A DNA stretch of 21,385 bases, from positions 1 through 21,385 of the forward strand of contig CAUCTV010000020.1 in the NCBI GenBank assembly GCA_958445895.1, given 5' to 3'. Shown here piece after piece: positions 13,231-20,533 of this stretch; the stretch's first letter is position 1, and each line of letters starts with the position of its first letter. Both the position numbers and the translations under genes were made by a program. The notes under the pieces are model-generated. The model was not told the origin of the DNA. It searched no databases and saw only the letters and a program-made list of their open reading frames with translations. This DNA is from an uncultured Collinsella sp. (lineage in GTDB: Bacteria > Actinomycetota > Coriobacteriia > Coriobacteriales > Coriobacteriaceae).

Positions 13231-15414
13231 TTAGGTCCAGAGGAGGTCGCTGCGGGTGATCGTGGCGCCGATGGCGAAAGGCATGCATGCAATGACCGGG
13301 TACAGGTAGCGCATGTAGGTCGACCCATTACATGGACCAATCAGGCACACAACGAGCACACCCAGCAGCGGTATCCAGATGGCCAGCGCGCGCCACGAAT
13401 GGCGGCGCAACAGGTAGACCACCACGACGATCATGATCCACACGTAGGTGGCCGAGCTCATGGTGAGCGAGATAAACGGAATGCGCTGCACCGCCACGCG
13501 GTACAGGTTAATCAGGTGGTCGCACCAGCGCACGGCTTTGCTGTCGACCGGATGGAAGTCAAAGTACTTGAGGTTATCGGGCTTCGCCATGATCTCGGCA
13601 CTGCGCGCCGTGCTGTAGACCCACGCATCGCGGGCACTCGGATAAAAGTAGCCGTAGTAGTTATTGATGAGCGCCGAGATATAGCACTCGGGATCCTTTT
13701 TGAACATCTGGGCCCACACCTCAAAATAGGCCTTGATGTCCTCCTGCGAGGCGTACTCGTTAAAGCAATTTTTGACGGCGTCCGACTTATCCGGGTTGTA
13801 ACGGCGGCCCAGATTCTCGTACTTGAGCACACGGTCGATCACGGCACGCTCTTCGTCGGTCACCAAGCCGTCGCAAGGAGCCTCCACGATGGTGCCGTCC
13901 TCCTTAACCGTGGGGTTGACGCCCGAGTTGAGGCCGTCGTGCTTTTGGACAAAACGAGCCGTCTGCTGGAACGGAATCGAGAGGATTTCGCGCTTGGAAC
14001 CAGGCGTGATGTCATGTGCCGGCATAAAGACCTTGGTGAAGTACATATTAGAGGCAAGGCAGAGTGCAAGCACCGCAAGAACTCCCACCCAGCGGAAACG
14101 CGGGGTGGTGCCCGAAGGCGCAGCACCAGCCTGCTTGGCTGCACGACGAGCCACGTGCGCGTCCCATGCGCAAAACGCCGCCGCGATTACGCATGCCGCC
14201 AGGGGAAACACCAGGCCGCCGTTGCGCAGAAACGTGGAACCCATGGCGCCCATAGCGAGCAGCAGCCAGTCATGGCGCACAAAGAGCACGGGCCTCTGTT
14301 CGCCCGCACGCTCGGCATTGGCATCGCGACGGGGCAGGCCGCATGCCACAAGCTTCACGGTCTGCACCAACAGCACCAAAAACGCGTCGGCAAACAGCAC
14401 ATCTTTGGTAAGCAGGGCCGCGTAGTTGGAGAACATGGGCATAAACACAAAGAACAGCAAGATCACGCCGCGGACCGGCAGGCTCACGCCTAGCTTGCGC
14501 AGCGACGAGATGGAATAGGCCATACAGGCGGCCGTAATGACGAACTGAGCGCAGGTGTAGATGGCAAGACCTGCGTTGGCGCTGTTGAACAGTGAAAGCC
14601 CCAGCTGGACGCACGAACCGATGATAGCCGTGTGCACCACGGGGTGATGTCCGTTGAGCAACACATTGGGATTGAGCAGACGCAGGTAGTCGCTCGTGCC
14701 GTTGGGATAGTTGAACCATTGGCGGATCTGCGCGCCCGTATCTCCCATAAAGAGGCCGGGCAGCGAGGCGATAAGCGTGGGCGCCCAGGCAATCATGAGC
14801 ACAAGAAACGGCCCGACAAAGGGATGGACCGAGAGCACGGCGTGGGCAACACGCCACACGCGGCCAAAGTGGGTCTCCGAAAACGGAATGCGGCGGGAGC
14901 TCAACCAATCCAAAAACTCAAAAGCCAGATAGAAGGCCACAATCGCCAGAAGCATCCAGCCCGCGCCGCCAATCCAGGCGCAGATAACGCGTGCCTTGTC
15001 GCCCAGCACAATCTCTGCCGAATCGGCAAGGTCGTAGCTACGGCCGAACACCATGCAAACGGCAAAGAACAGCGATGGCAGCACGACCGACGGGCGCCAA
15101 GCGTCACCGCGGCCAAAGAACACATAGCGAAACGGCAGCGTGAGCAAGCAGGCAAGCGCGAGCAGCATCACTGCGTCGGTATGGCCGGCAAACGAGAGAA
15201 GTACCTCGTAGCACACGTAGAGCGTGCCCGTCGCCTTGGGGTCGATCGCCAGGACCGCGTTGCTCGACACCGGGGCGGGATCGATGGAAAACGCCGTGGT
15301 CGCCAGCAGGGCGAGCAAAAATGCGATGAGCGTCTGTTTGGCGGGATAGCGCTTAAACCAAACGATGCGGGCGGCGTCGCGCGCAGCCGTTGCGGAGAGG
15401 TCGGAATCCTTCAC
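13231..15414 (-). CDS. Large polytopic membrane protein (DUF6020-like, GT-C-like topology)
   Basis: 727-residue membrane protein with roughly 12-14 hydrophobic segments and a soluble loop of about 190 residues near the C-terminus (FMPAHDITPGSKREIL to about WCDHLINLYRVAV). A polar loop reads GDTGAQIRQWFNYPNGTSDY followed by LLNPNVLLNGHHPVVHTAI, a His/Asn-rich block like the active loops of lipid-linked sugar transferases. This resembles the DUF6020 family; a role in transferring sugars to envelope polymers is inference. The start is a GTG at 15414 with GAAAGG 11 bases upstream, acceptable but not strong. A hairpin repeat (15435-15473) lies 21 bases upstream of the start. The closest neighbour upstream is lgt, 146 bases away. 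Confidence 0.8.
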   Translation of the reverse strand: MKDSDLSATAARDAARIVWFKRYPAKQTLIAFLLALLATTAFSIDPAPVSSNAVLAIDPKATGTLYVCYEVLLSFAGHTDAVMLLALACLLTLPFRYVFFGRGDAWRPSVVLPSLFFAVCMVFGRSYDLADSAEIVLGDKARVICAWIGGAGWMLLAIVAFYLAFEFLDWLSSRRIPFSETHFGRVWRVAHAVLSVHPFVGPFLVLMIAWAPTLIASLPGLFMGDTGAQIRQWFNYPNGTSDYLRLLNPNVLLNGHHPVVHTAIIGSCVQLGLSLFNSANAGLAIYTCAQFVITAACMAYSISSLRKLGVSLPVRGVILLFFVFMPMFSNYAALLTKDVLFADAFLVLLVQTVKLVACGLPRRDANAERAGEQRPVLFVRHDWLLLAMGAMGSTFLRNGGLVFPLAACVIAAAFCAWDAHVARRAAKQAGAAPSGTTPRFRWVGVLAVLALCLASNMYFTKVFMPAHDITPGSKREILSIPFQQTARFVQKHDGLNSGVNPTVKEDGTIVEAPCDGLVTDEERAVIDRVLKYENLGRRYNPDKSDAVKNCFNEYASQEDIKAYFEVWAQMFKKDPECYISALINNYYGYFYPSARDAWVYSTARSAEIMAKPDNLKYFDFHPVDSKAVRWCDHLINLYRVAVQRIPFISLTMSSATYVWIMIVVVVYLLRRHSWRALAIWIPLLGVLVVCLIGPCNGSTYMRYLYPVIACMPFAIGATITRSDLLWT

Positions 15415-15434
15415 AGTCCGAATAGCCTTTCTAG

Positions 15435-15479
15435 AAACCTGCCAAAAAGGGACAGGTTTATTTTGGCAGGTTTTATCTG
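15435..15479 (-). repeat. Hairpin repeat family A, copy 2
   Basis: AAACCTGCCAAAA (15435-15447) pairs perfectly with TTTTGGCAGGTTT (15461-15473); the 13-base loop contains GGGACAGG. Read on the minus strand this matches 10563-10605 along its whole length with a few substitutions and a short gap. A second CAGGTTT (15453-15459) inside the loop could compete for the left arm, giving an alternative 7-bp stem. Confidence 0.8.
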
Positions 15480-15517
15480 GGGAAACGTTACGGTTCTGTC
15501 ATCGTTGCCCGGCAAAA

Positions 15518-15560
15518 CCACCACAAAGGTGCCTGTCCCCCTTGTGGTGACATGTGGTGG
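15518..15560. repeat. Hairpin with CCTGTCCC loop after lgt
   Basis: CACCACAA (15519-15526) pairs with TTGTGGTG (15542-15549), plus GG/CC with one bulged A. The loop carries CCTGTCCC (15532-15539), the exact complement of the GGGACAGG loop of the hairpin at 15435-15473. A second right arm TGTGGTGG (15553-15560) could replace the first. It lies directly at the lgt stop and may act as its terminator. Confidence 0.6.
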
Positions 15561-16382
15561 CTAGGCGTCGAGGTAGATGCGCTGGGGGCGATTGCGGTGT
15601 CGGGCGAAGATGATGAGCGCCAGTCCTGCGATTACGAGCGGCAGGCTCAGCAGCTGACCCATGGTGATGACGCCGCCCAGCAGATAGCCCAGCTGGGCAT
15701 CGGGCACGCGCACAAACTCAATGAGGAAGCGGACGATGCCGTAACCCATCACAAACACGCCCATAAACGTGCCCTGGGGCAGCAGCGGTTTTTTGCGGCT
15801 GAGCACCTGCAAGATGCAAAAGAGCACAATGCCCTCTAGGAATGCCTCGTAGAGCTGGGAGGGATGGCGCGGCATATCGCCCGCGGCGCCGCCGAAGATC
15901 ACGCCCCAGGGCAAATCGGTCGGCTTGCCCCACAGCTCGCCGTTGACAAAGTTGGCGCAGCGCCCCAGGCACAGGGCCAGCGGAGCACCGATAACGGCAA
16001 GGTCGGCGATAGTCCAGGCATCGAGCTTGTACATACGGCACACGAGCACGCCACCGATGATGCCGCCCACCAGGCCGCCGTGGAAACTCATGCCGCCTTC
16101 GTTGGTGGCGAAGATCTCGAGCGGATGCGCCCAGTAGTAGCCATCACCGTAAAAGATGACGTAGAACAGGCGGGCGCCAATGATAAGGCCAAAGACCACA
16201 CCGACCACGACGCTCGTCAGGTCGTCGACCGTAATGTCGAAACCCCAGCGACGCTGCGTGCGATACATGACGACCGCCGTGAGCAGAGCGCCGACCACGT
16301 AGGCCAAGCCGTACCAGTAGATGGTGATGGGCCCCGCCGAAATCGCGACGGGATCAAGCATATGGTAGAGGTCGTTGAGCAT
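15561..16382 (-). CDS. lgt: Prolipoprotein diacylglyceryl transferase
   Basis: Inner-membrane enzyme that moves diacylglycerol from phosphatidylglycerol to the lipobox cysteine of prolipoproteins. It has 273 residues, within the normal range. Family marks are ITIYWYGLAYVVGAL (about 19-33), LIIGARLFYVIFY, GGMSFHGGLVGGIIGG (96-111, with the essential His), GRCANFVNGELWGKPTDLPWG (140-160, the Lgt signature, with Cys-Ala where Ile-Gly or Val-Gly is more common), RHPSQLYEAFLEG and RFLIEFVRVPD. The frame extends to 16442, but ATG at 16382 with AAGGGG 6 bases upstream starts at the conserved N-terminus. It lies 109 bases after the NifU-like gene, with a hairpin between. Confidence 0.96.
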   Translation of the reverse strand: MLNDLYHMLDPVAISAGPITIYWYGLAYVVGALLTAVVMYRTQRRWGFDITVDDLTSVVVGVVFGLIIGARLFYVIFYGDGYYWAHPLEIFATNEGGMSFHGGLVGGIIGGVLVCRMYKLDAWTIADLAVIGAPLALCLGRCANFVNGELWGKPTDLPWGVIFGGAAGDMPRHPSQLYEAFLEGIVLFCILQVLSRKKPLLPQGTFMGVFVMGYGIVRFLIEFVRVPDAQLGYLLGGVITMGQLLSLPLVIAGLALIIFARHRNRPQRIYLDA

Positions 16383-16409
16383 ATCGGTCCCCTTGCTCCC
16401 TACATACAA

Positions 16410-16442
16410 ATGCGGCCGCGGGCCTTGCGCTCGCAGCCGCAT
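16410..16442 (-). terminator. Hairpin between the NifU-like gene and lgt
   Basis: ATGCGGC (16410-16416) pairs with GCCGCAT (16436-16442) around a 19-base GC-rich loop that can fold further. It is followed by TTTGTATG on the minus strand. It lies 49 bases past the NifU-like stop and 27 bases before the lgt start, so it may end the upstream transcript or attenuate lgt. Confidence 0.45.
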
Positions 16443-16491
16443 ATTTGGGCGTGACGTCTATGCGGAGCACATCGCCCGCAGCTTTCGCATC

Positions 16492-16770
16492 TTAGAACGG
16501 CGCATACTCGTCGTACAGGTCCTCGGTCTCGCCGGAGGCATTGACCTGCTCGACACGGGTAACGCCGGGTACGTGCTCCTTGAGGATACGCTCGATACCC
16601 ATGGACAGGGTCAGTGCGCTCATAGGGCAGCCGGCGCAGGCACCCTGAAGCTCAAGCTGGACGACGCCCTCGTCGTCGACGCCCACATACTCCATATCGC
16701 CGCCGTCAGCCTGCAGGTTGGGGCGGATCTCCTCAAGAACCTTCTTAAGCAGCTCTTCGTTAACAGCCAC
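16492..16770 (-). CDS. NifU C-terminal domain protein (Fe-S scaffold/carrier)
   Basis: 92-residue cytosolic protein consisting only of the NifU C-terminal (Nfu-type) domain. The sequence IRPNLQADGGDMEYVGVDDE leads to the cluster-binding pair in GACAGCPMS (Cys45, Cys48), followed by SMGIERILKEHVPGVTRVEQV. Such proteins hold and pass on a [4Fe-4S] cluster between subunits of a dimer. The start is a GTG at 16770 with AAAGGAG 5 bases upstream. A perfect 16-bp GC palindrome (16793-16808) lies just upstream of the ribosome-binding site. The size and CxxC spacing fit the stand-alone Nfu form found in many actinobacteria and Firmicutes. Confidence 0.93.
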   Translation of the reverse strand: MAVNEELLKKVLEEIRPNLQADGGDMEYVGVDDEGVVQLELQGACAGCPMSALTLSMGIERILKEHVPGVTRVEQVNASGETEDLYDEYAPF

Positions 16771-16792
16771 AGGGGCTCCTTTCTCACAATAA

Positions 16793-16808
16793 CGCGGGCG
16801 CGCCCGCG
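16793..16808. promoter_or_regulatory. 16-bp perfect GC palindrome in the NifU-like leader
   Basis: CGCGGGCGCGCCCGCG is a perfect palindrome in the leader of the NifU-like gene, 22 bases upstream of its start codon. It could be a protein-binding site or, with little or no loop, a weak stem. High local GC makes chance possible. Confidence 0.3.
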
Positions 16809-16870
16809 GACAGAGCTATGTTACTACAGCCATGTACCCGCTCACGAGCCGTCCATGCGCGCGGACACGA

Positions 16871-16912
16871 CTTTCACGAGCAGTCAATTTGGGACGGGGC
16901 TTTTTTAGCTGC
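16871..16912 (-). repeat. Short intergenic repeat family B, copy 1
   Basis: On the minus strand AGCTAAAAAAGCCCCGTCCC continues as AAATTGACTGCTCGTG. The same arrangement with few changes is found on the plus strand at 18460-18492, and the core at 3073-3086. It sits between the dCMP deaminase and NifU-like genes. Confidence 0.7.
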
Positions 16913-16946
16913 TTTTGCCGACGCCCGGCGCTAGCACACGCTGCCG

Positions 16947-17471
16947 CTACTGCTGAGTTTGTTCCCCGGTGCCGATGTGGACATCGACGATGACCTGGCG
17001 GTAGCTGATGCCGCAGGAGTCGAGAATGCGGCGACTGATGCGGCCGTCGTCGGTGTCGGCGTACTTATTGTCCAGGTAGACAACCTCGCCCACGCCCACC
17101 TGCGCCAGGATCTTGGCGCAGTCATGGCACGGGAACAGCGTGACGTAGACCGTGGAACCCTCAAGGTCTTTGAGCGAGCCGCGGTAGTTGAGCACGGCGT
17201 TGGCCTCGGCATGGACTACGTAGTTGTGCTTGTCCTGTAGCGGGTCATCGCTCGTGCCCCACGGGAAAAAGTCGTCGTTGAGTGCCGAGGGCGTACCGTT
17301 GTAGCCCACCGAAAGGATGCGGTGGTTGGTGCTGGCGATGCACGCGCCTACCTGCGTATTGGGATCCTTGCTGCGGCGCTGCGCGGCGATGGCTACGCTC
17401 ATAAAGAACTCGTCCCAGCTAATAACGTCGCGGCGCTTGCCCGACGCGGTTTGATGAAGATCGTCCGACAT
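16947..17471 (-). CDS. dCMP deaminase / cytidine-deoxycytidylate deaminase family (ComEB type)
   Basis: Zinc enzyme that converts dCMP to dUMP, feeding dTMP synthesis. The 174-residue protein has the deaminase motifs: VGACIASTNHRILSVGYNGTP (41-61), the catalytic HAEANAVLNY (His87, Glu89) and the zinc pair in PCHDC (Cys115, Cys118). KHNYVVHAE and LFPCHDCAKILAQVGVGEVVY are the usual dCMP deaminase context. The open frame reaches 17552, but GGAGG 8 bases before the ATG at 17471 fixes the start. An extended -10 element (TGC-TACAAT) lies 35 bases upstream. Residues 1-17 are a hydrophilic extension before the ISWDEFFMSVA core. Confidence 0.93.
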   Translation of the reverse strand: MSDDLHQTASGKRRDVISWDEFFMSVAIAAQRRSKDPNTQVGACIASTNHRILSVGYNGTPSALNDDFFPWGTSDDPLQDKHNYVVHAEANAVLNYRGSLKDLEGSTVYVTLFPCHDCAKILAQVGVGEVVYLDNKYADTDDGRISRRILDSCGISYRQVIVDVHIGTGEQTQQ

Positions 17472-17505
17472 GGCAGACACCTCCGAAATCGCAATAGTTT
17501 GACAC

Positions 17506-17514
17506 ATTGTAGCA
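17506..17514 (-). promoter_or_regulatory. Extended -10 promoter for the dCMP deaminase gene
   Basis: Minus-strand TGC followed directly by TACAAT fits the TGn extended -10 pattern. No clear -35 is seen, as is common for such promoters. It is 35 bases upstream of the start codon, giving a leader of about 28 bases that contains the GGAGG site. Confidence 0.45.
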
Positions 17515-17554
17515 GGTGAAAGGTGGAGACGTTTTTGTCCCACCGCCCCCATCG

Positions 17555-18406
17555 CTACGCGCGACGGGGCTTTTGATTGATGTGGTAGAGCTCGGCGAGA
17601 CCCCGCAGCGTCAACGCGTCATCGACCGTCAGGCTGTGGCCGACCAACGCCGCGAGCGCCTCGGCATCGTCGCCGGTGATGACGATGGGCACGCTGCCCT
17701 CCCCCGCCGCCTTGGTCGCGCGCATCTCGGCAAGCACCATGTCGAGCATGCCGTCGATACGGGCCACCTCGCCCAAGACCACGCCCGAGCGCATGGCCTC
17801 GCGCGTGTTGCGACCGATCACATGTGTGGGTGCCGAGGGCTCGACCTGCGGCAGGCGCGCCGCAGCGGCCGAAAGCGAGCGGGCGCCAAGTGCCAGACCC
17901 GGCGCGATGACGCCGCCGACAAAGGTTCCGCGCGCATCGATGACCTCGATATTGGTCGTAGTGCCCAGGTCGATCACGATGCACGGCGAGCCGTAGACGG
18001 CACGGGTCGCCACGGCATCGGCGATGCGGTCGGGGCCGATCTCGGCCGGATCGTCGTAGTGCACGGGCATGCCGGTCTTAAGTCCCGGCCCCACGGTGAG
18101 CACGCGCCCCGTGCAGGTGCGGGAAAGCGCCGCCTTCCACGGGCGCTCGAGCGCCGGGACCACGCAGCTCAGCACGGCCGCGGCGGGTACGAGCACACCC
18201 GGCATGCCCGCATCGGCCGCCAGTGCGGCCATGACCTGCACGAGACGCATGCGCGCCTCGTCTGCTGTGATGCTCGACGGCGTGGTGATCTCGCACGTCG
18301 CAAGCGGACATTCCTGCGCCGCGGCCGAATCCTCTGCAAACAGGCCAAAGCGAATGAACGTGTTGCCCACGTCGACCGTCAATATATATGCGCACCCATT
18401 AAGCAT
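17555..18406 (-). CDS. coaX: Type III pantothenate kinase
   Basis: Catalyses the first step of coenzyme A synthesis, ATP-dependent phosphorylation of pantothenate, by the acetate/sugar kinase-Hsp70 fold enzyme that needs a monovalent cation. The 283-residue protein begins MLNGCAYILTVDVGNTFIRF, with the phosphate-binding DVGNT (12-16). It continues with LSCVVPAL, GMPVHYDDPAEIGPDRIADAVA, the second phosphate motif IDLGTTTNIEVID (usual form DxGTATT) and GGVIAPGLALGARSL. The frame is open to 18529, but AAGGAG 9 bases before the ATG at 18406 and the family N-terminus support this start. It is somewhat longer than the usual 255-260 residues. It is divergent from the OPT transporter gene. Confidence 0.95.
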   Translation of the reverse strand: MLNGCAYILTVDVGNTFIRFGLFAEDSAAAQECPLATCEITTPSSITADEARMRLVQVMAALAADAGMPGVLVPAAAVLSCVVPALERPWKAALSRTCTGRVLTVGPGLKTGMPVHYDDPAEIGPDRIADAVATRAVYGSPCIVIDLGTTTNIEVIDARGTFVGGVIAPGLALGARSLSAAAARLPQVEPSAPTHVIGRNTREAMRSGVVLGEVARIDGMLDMVLAEMRATKAAGEGSVPIVITGDDAEALAALVGHSLTVDDALTLRGLAELYHINQKPRRA

Positions 18407-18459
18407 CGTCGGCGCTCCTTTCGTCTGCCCAGCAGTATATCCCTCCGGCAAACAGGGGT

Positions 18460-18492
18460 AGCTAAAATAGCCCCGTCCCAAAATGACTAGCT
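18460..18492 (+). repeat. Short intergenic repeat family B, copy 2
   Basis: AGCTAAAATAGCCCCGTCCC continues as AAAATGACTAGCTT, and the ends AGCTA and TAGCT are inverted. It shares its core CCGTCCCAAAATGA exactly with 3073-3086 and nearly with the minus strand of 16871-16912. It lies in the divergent promoter region of coaX and the OPT gene. Confidence 0.7.
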
Positions 18493-18498
18493 TGCGGC

Positions 18499-18600
18499 TA
18501 TACTGGTGCGCGGTCGCGCGCGAGCTCACGCGGCGGCCCTTGGTAACCCGACTTCCCGCGCCGTATCCGTAGCGGCGCTCCCGGGGGAAGCGGATATACG
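18499..18600 (+). promoter_or_regulatory. Structured leader of the OPT transporter gene
   Basis: A possible -10 TATACT (18499-18504) without a good -35 is followed by about 110 GC-rich bases. Two alternative pairings are visible: GCGCCG/CGGCGC (18558-18563 / 18573-18578), and CGTATCCG (18562-18569) with CGGATATACG (18591-18600, two-base bulge). The latter ends directly before the AAAGGAG site. The two share bases and cannot form together. No known riboswitch class is recognised. Confidence 0.3.
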
Positions 18601-18614
18601 CAAAGGAGTTCTAT

Positions 18615-20318
18615 ATGAGCAATCCCTCGAACCGTACCTCGATGCGCGGTCAACTCACGCTGCGCGGCGTCGTCATCGGCGTCCTTGGCTGCGTGATCAT
18701 CACGGCAAGCTCGGCCTATACCGCCCTCAAGATGGGCGCACTCCCCTGGCCGATCATTTTCGCTGCCGTCATTTCGCTGTTCTTCCTGAAGCTCATGGGC
18801 AACGCCAGCCTCAACGAGGCCAACGTCACCCACACCATCATGTCCGCGGGCGCCATGGTCGCCGGCGGCCTGGCGTTTACCATCCCGGGCGCCTGGATGC
18901 TGGGCTATGCCGACCAGATCAGCTGGCTCGACATGTTTATCGTGGCGCTCGCCGGCACCATCTTGGGCCTTCTGGCGACAGCGCTCATCCACCGTCACTT
19001 TATCGTGGACGCCGCGCTGGAGTTCCCCACCGGCAACGCCGCAGCTCAGACCCTGCGCGCCACCGAGGCCGGCGGCAAGACCGGCAAGCAGCTCTTTGGC
19101 TCCATGGCCATCGCAGGCATCTACAGCGTGCTGCGCGACGCTCTGGGCGTGGTGCCCAGCATGCTGTGTACGCTCAATATCCCCGGCGTGACCTTTGCCA
19201 TCTACAACTCGCCCATGTTGCTGTCCATCGGCTTTTTGGTGGGCTTCGCCCCCGTCGCCTTCTGGTTTGCCGGCGCGCTGCTGGGCAACTTTGGCATCAT
19301 CGTTGGCGGCACCGCTGCCGGCCTGTTCGATATTGTGACCGCGCAGGGTATCGTCAAGTCCCTCGGTATGGGCCTTATGATGGGCTTTGGAGTCGCCGTC
19401 GTCCTTAAGGACATCCTGCCGCAGGTCGCCGGTATCGTCCGCGGTCTTGCAGCCGACAGCTCCACCGACACCGACGAGCAGTCGCTCATCTCGGGCTCGC
19501 TTAAGCTCGACGCCGGCGTCATCGGCCTGGGCACCGCAGCCATCGCCGTGATCGTTGCCATCGCGCTCGACCTCGGCCCCGTTCCGGCCGTCATCGTCAC
19601 GCTGTTCACCTTTGTCACCACCATTATGAGCGCTCAGAGCTGCGGCCAGACGGGTATCGATCCCATGGAGATCTTTGGCCTCATCGTCATGCTCATCGTG
19701 GCAGCTTTCGCGCAGCTCGCGCAGGTCAAGCTGTTCTTTATCGCCGGCATCGTGGCCGTGGCGTGCGGCCTTGCTGGCGACGTCATGAACGACTTTAAGG
19801 CCGGAGCCGTACTGGGTACCAACCCGCGCGCACAGTGGGTCGGCCAGGCCATTGGCGGCATCGTGGGCGCCCTGGTCGCTGCCGCTGTCATGGTCGCGCT
19901 CGTCACCGCCTATGGTCCGGACGCCTTCGGCCCCGACAAGAGCTTTGTGGCCGCGCAGGCAAGCGTGGTCGCCACCATGGTCTCGGGTATCCCGAGCGTG
20001 CCGTGGTTCGCAGGCGGCTTTATCGCCGGCATCGTCATGTACTGGCTCGGCATTCCGGCCATGATGATCGGCCTGGGCGTGTACCTGCCGTTCTACATGT
20101 CACTCACGGCATTCCTGGGCTCCTGCGTCAAGCTCGCCTACGACAAGTGGTCCGCCCACCGCGACGCCACCGCTGGTCTTTCTGACGAGGAGAGGGCTGC
20201 CAAGGACGCCGCCTTCCAGGAGCAGGGCCTGGTTGTCGCCAGCGGCCTGCTCGGCGGCGAGTCCATCGTCGGCGTTATCCTGGCGTTTGTCTCTGTTGGT
20301 CTGAGCCTGCTGGGGTAG
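18615..20318 (+). CDS. OPT-family (oligopeptide/YSL type) transporter
   Basis: 567-residue polytopic permease of the OPT family, which imports peptides or metal chelates using the proton gradient; the substrate here is unknown. About 14 or more membrane segments are visible. Family marks are LTLRGVVIGVLGCVIITASS, GNASLNEANVTHTIMSAG (the OPT E-x-N-x-x-x-T pattern), LEFPTGNAAAQTLRA and the closing AGGFIAGIVMYWLGIPAMMI and LGVYLPFYMSLTAFLGS. A cytoplasmic loop KWSAHRDATAGLSDEERAAK precedes the last segment. It is a little shorter than the 600-650 residues common in bacterial OPT proteins. The start at 18615 has AAAGGAG 6 bases upstream. A canonical terminator follows, so it is likely monocistronic and divergent from coaX. 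Confidence 0.92.
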   Translation: MSNPSNRTSMRGQLTLRGVVIGVLGCVIITASSAYTALKMGALPWPIIFAAVISLFFLKLMGNASLNEANVTHTIMSAGAMVAGGLAFTIPGAWMLGYADQISWLDMFIVALAGTILGLLATALIHRHFIVDAALEFPTGNAAAQTLRATEAGGKTGKQLFGSMAIAGIYSVLRDALGVVPSMLCTLNIPGVTFAIYNSPMLLSIGFLVGFAPVAFWFAGALLGNFGIIVGGTAAGLFDIVTAQGIVKSLGMGLMMGFGVAVVLKDILPQVAGIVRGLAADSSTDTDEQSLISGSLKLDAGVIGLGTAAIAVIVAIALDLGPVPAVIVTLFTFVTTIMSAQSCGQTGIDPMEIFGLIVMLIVAAFAQLAQVKLFFIAGIVAVACGLAGDVMNDFKAGAVLGTNPRAQWVGQAIGGIVGALVAAAVMVALVTAYGPDAFGPDKSFVAAQASVVATMVSGIPSVPWFAGGFIAGIVMYWLGIPAMMIGLGVYLPFYMSLTAFLGSCVKLAYDKWSAHRDATAGLSDEERAAKDAAFQEQGLVVASGLLGGESIVGVILAFVSVGLSLLG

Positions 20319-20344
20319 GCCGAACAACAACGCACCAGCGCAGA

Positions 20345-20381
20345 GCGCGGGGTCGGAATCAAACCGGCCCCGTGCTTTTTT
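20345..20381 (+). terminator. Rho-independent terminator of the OPT gene
   Basis: A 12-base stem (20345-20356 / 20364-20375) has two G-U wobbles and the loop AATCAAA, followed directly by six T bases. It is 27 bases past the OPT stop. It is the clearest plus-strand terminator in the window. Confidence 0.9.
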
Positions 20382-20457
20382 GTCTATTTGACTCTTATGA
20401 TCCTCACGGCGTTTTAGCCATGTCGATTGGCCTGACTTCCAGGTCAACAAACCTTGT

Positions 20458-20486
20458 CTGACACCTCGCCTAACGCGGTGTAGAGT
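20458..20486 (+). promoter_or_regulatory. Candidate promoter for the DUF389 gene
   Basis: CTGACA (20458-20463) and TAGAGT (20481-20486) are separated by exactly 17 bases, matching the sigma-70-type consensus at five and four of six positions. The site is 48 bases upstream of the DUF389 start, beyond the OPT terminator. Confidence 0.5.
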
Positions 20487-20533
20487 AAAGACGACAGACG
20501 CAAGAAGCGGCTCAGAAGCTAAACGAGGTAAGC

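Noticed and set aside
17516..18490. 324-codon plus-strand frame opposite coaX
   Set aside because: Arg/Ala/His-rich antisense translation; coaX on the other strand has both phosphate-binding motifs.
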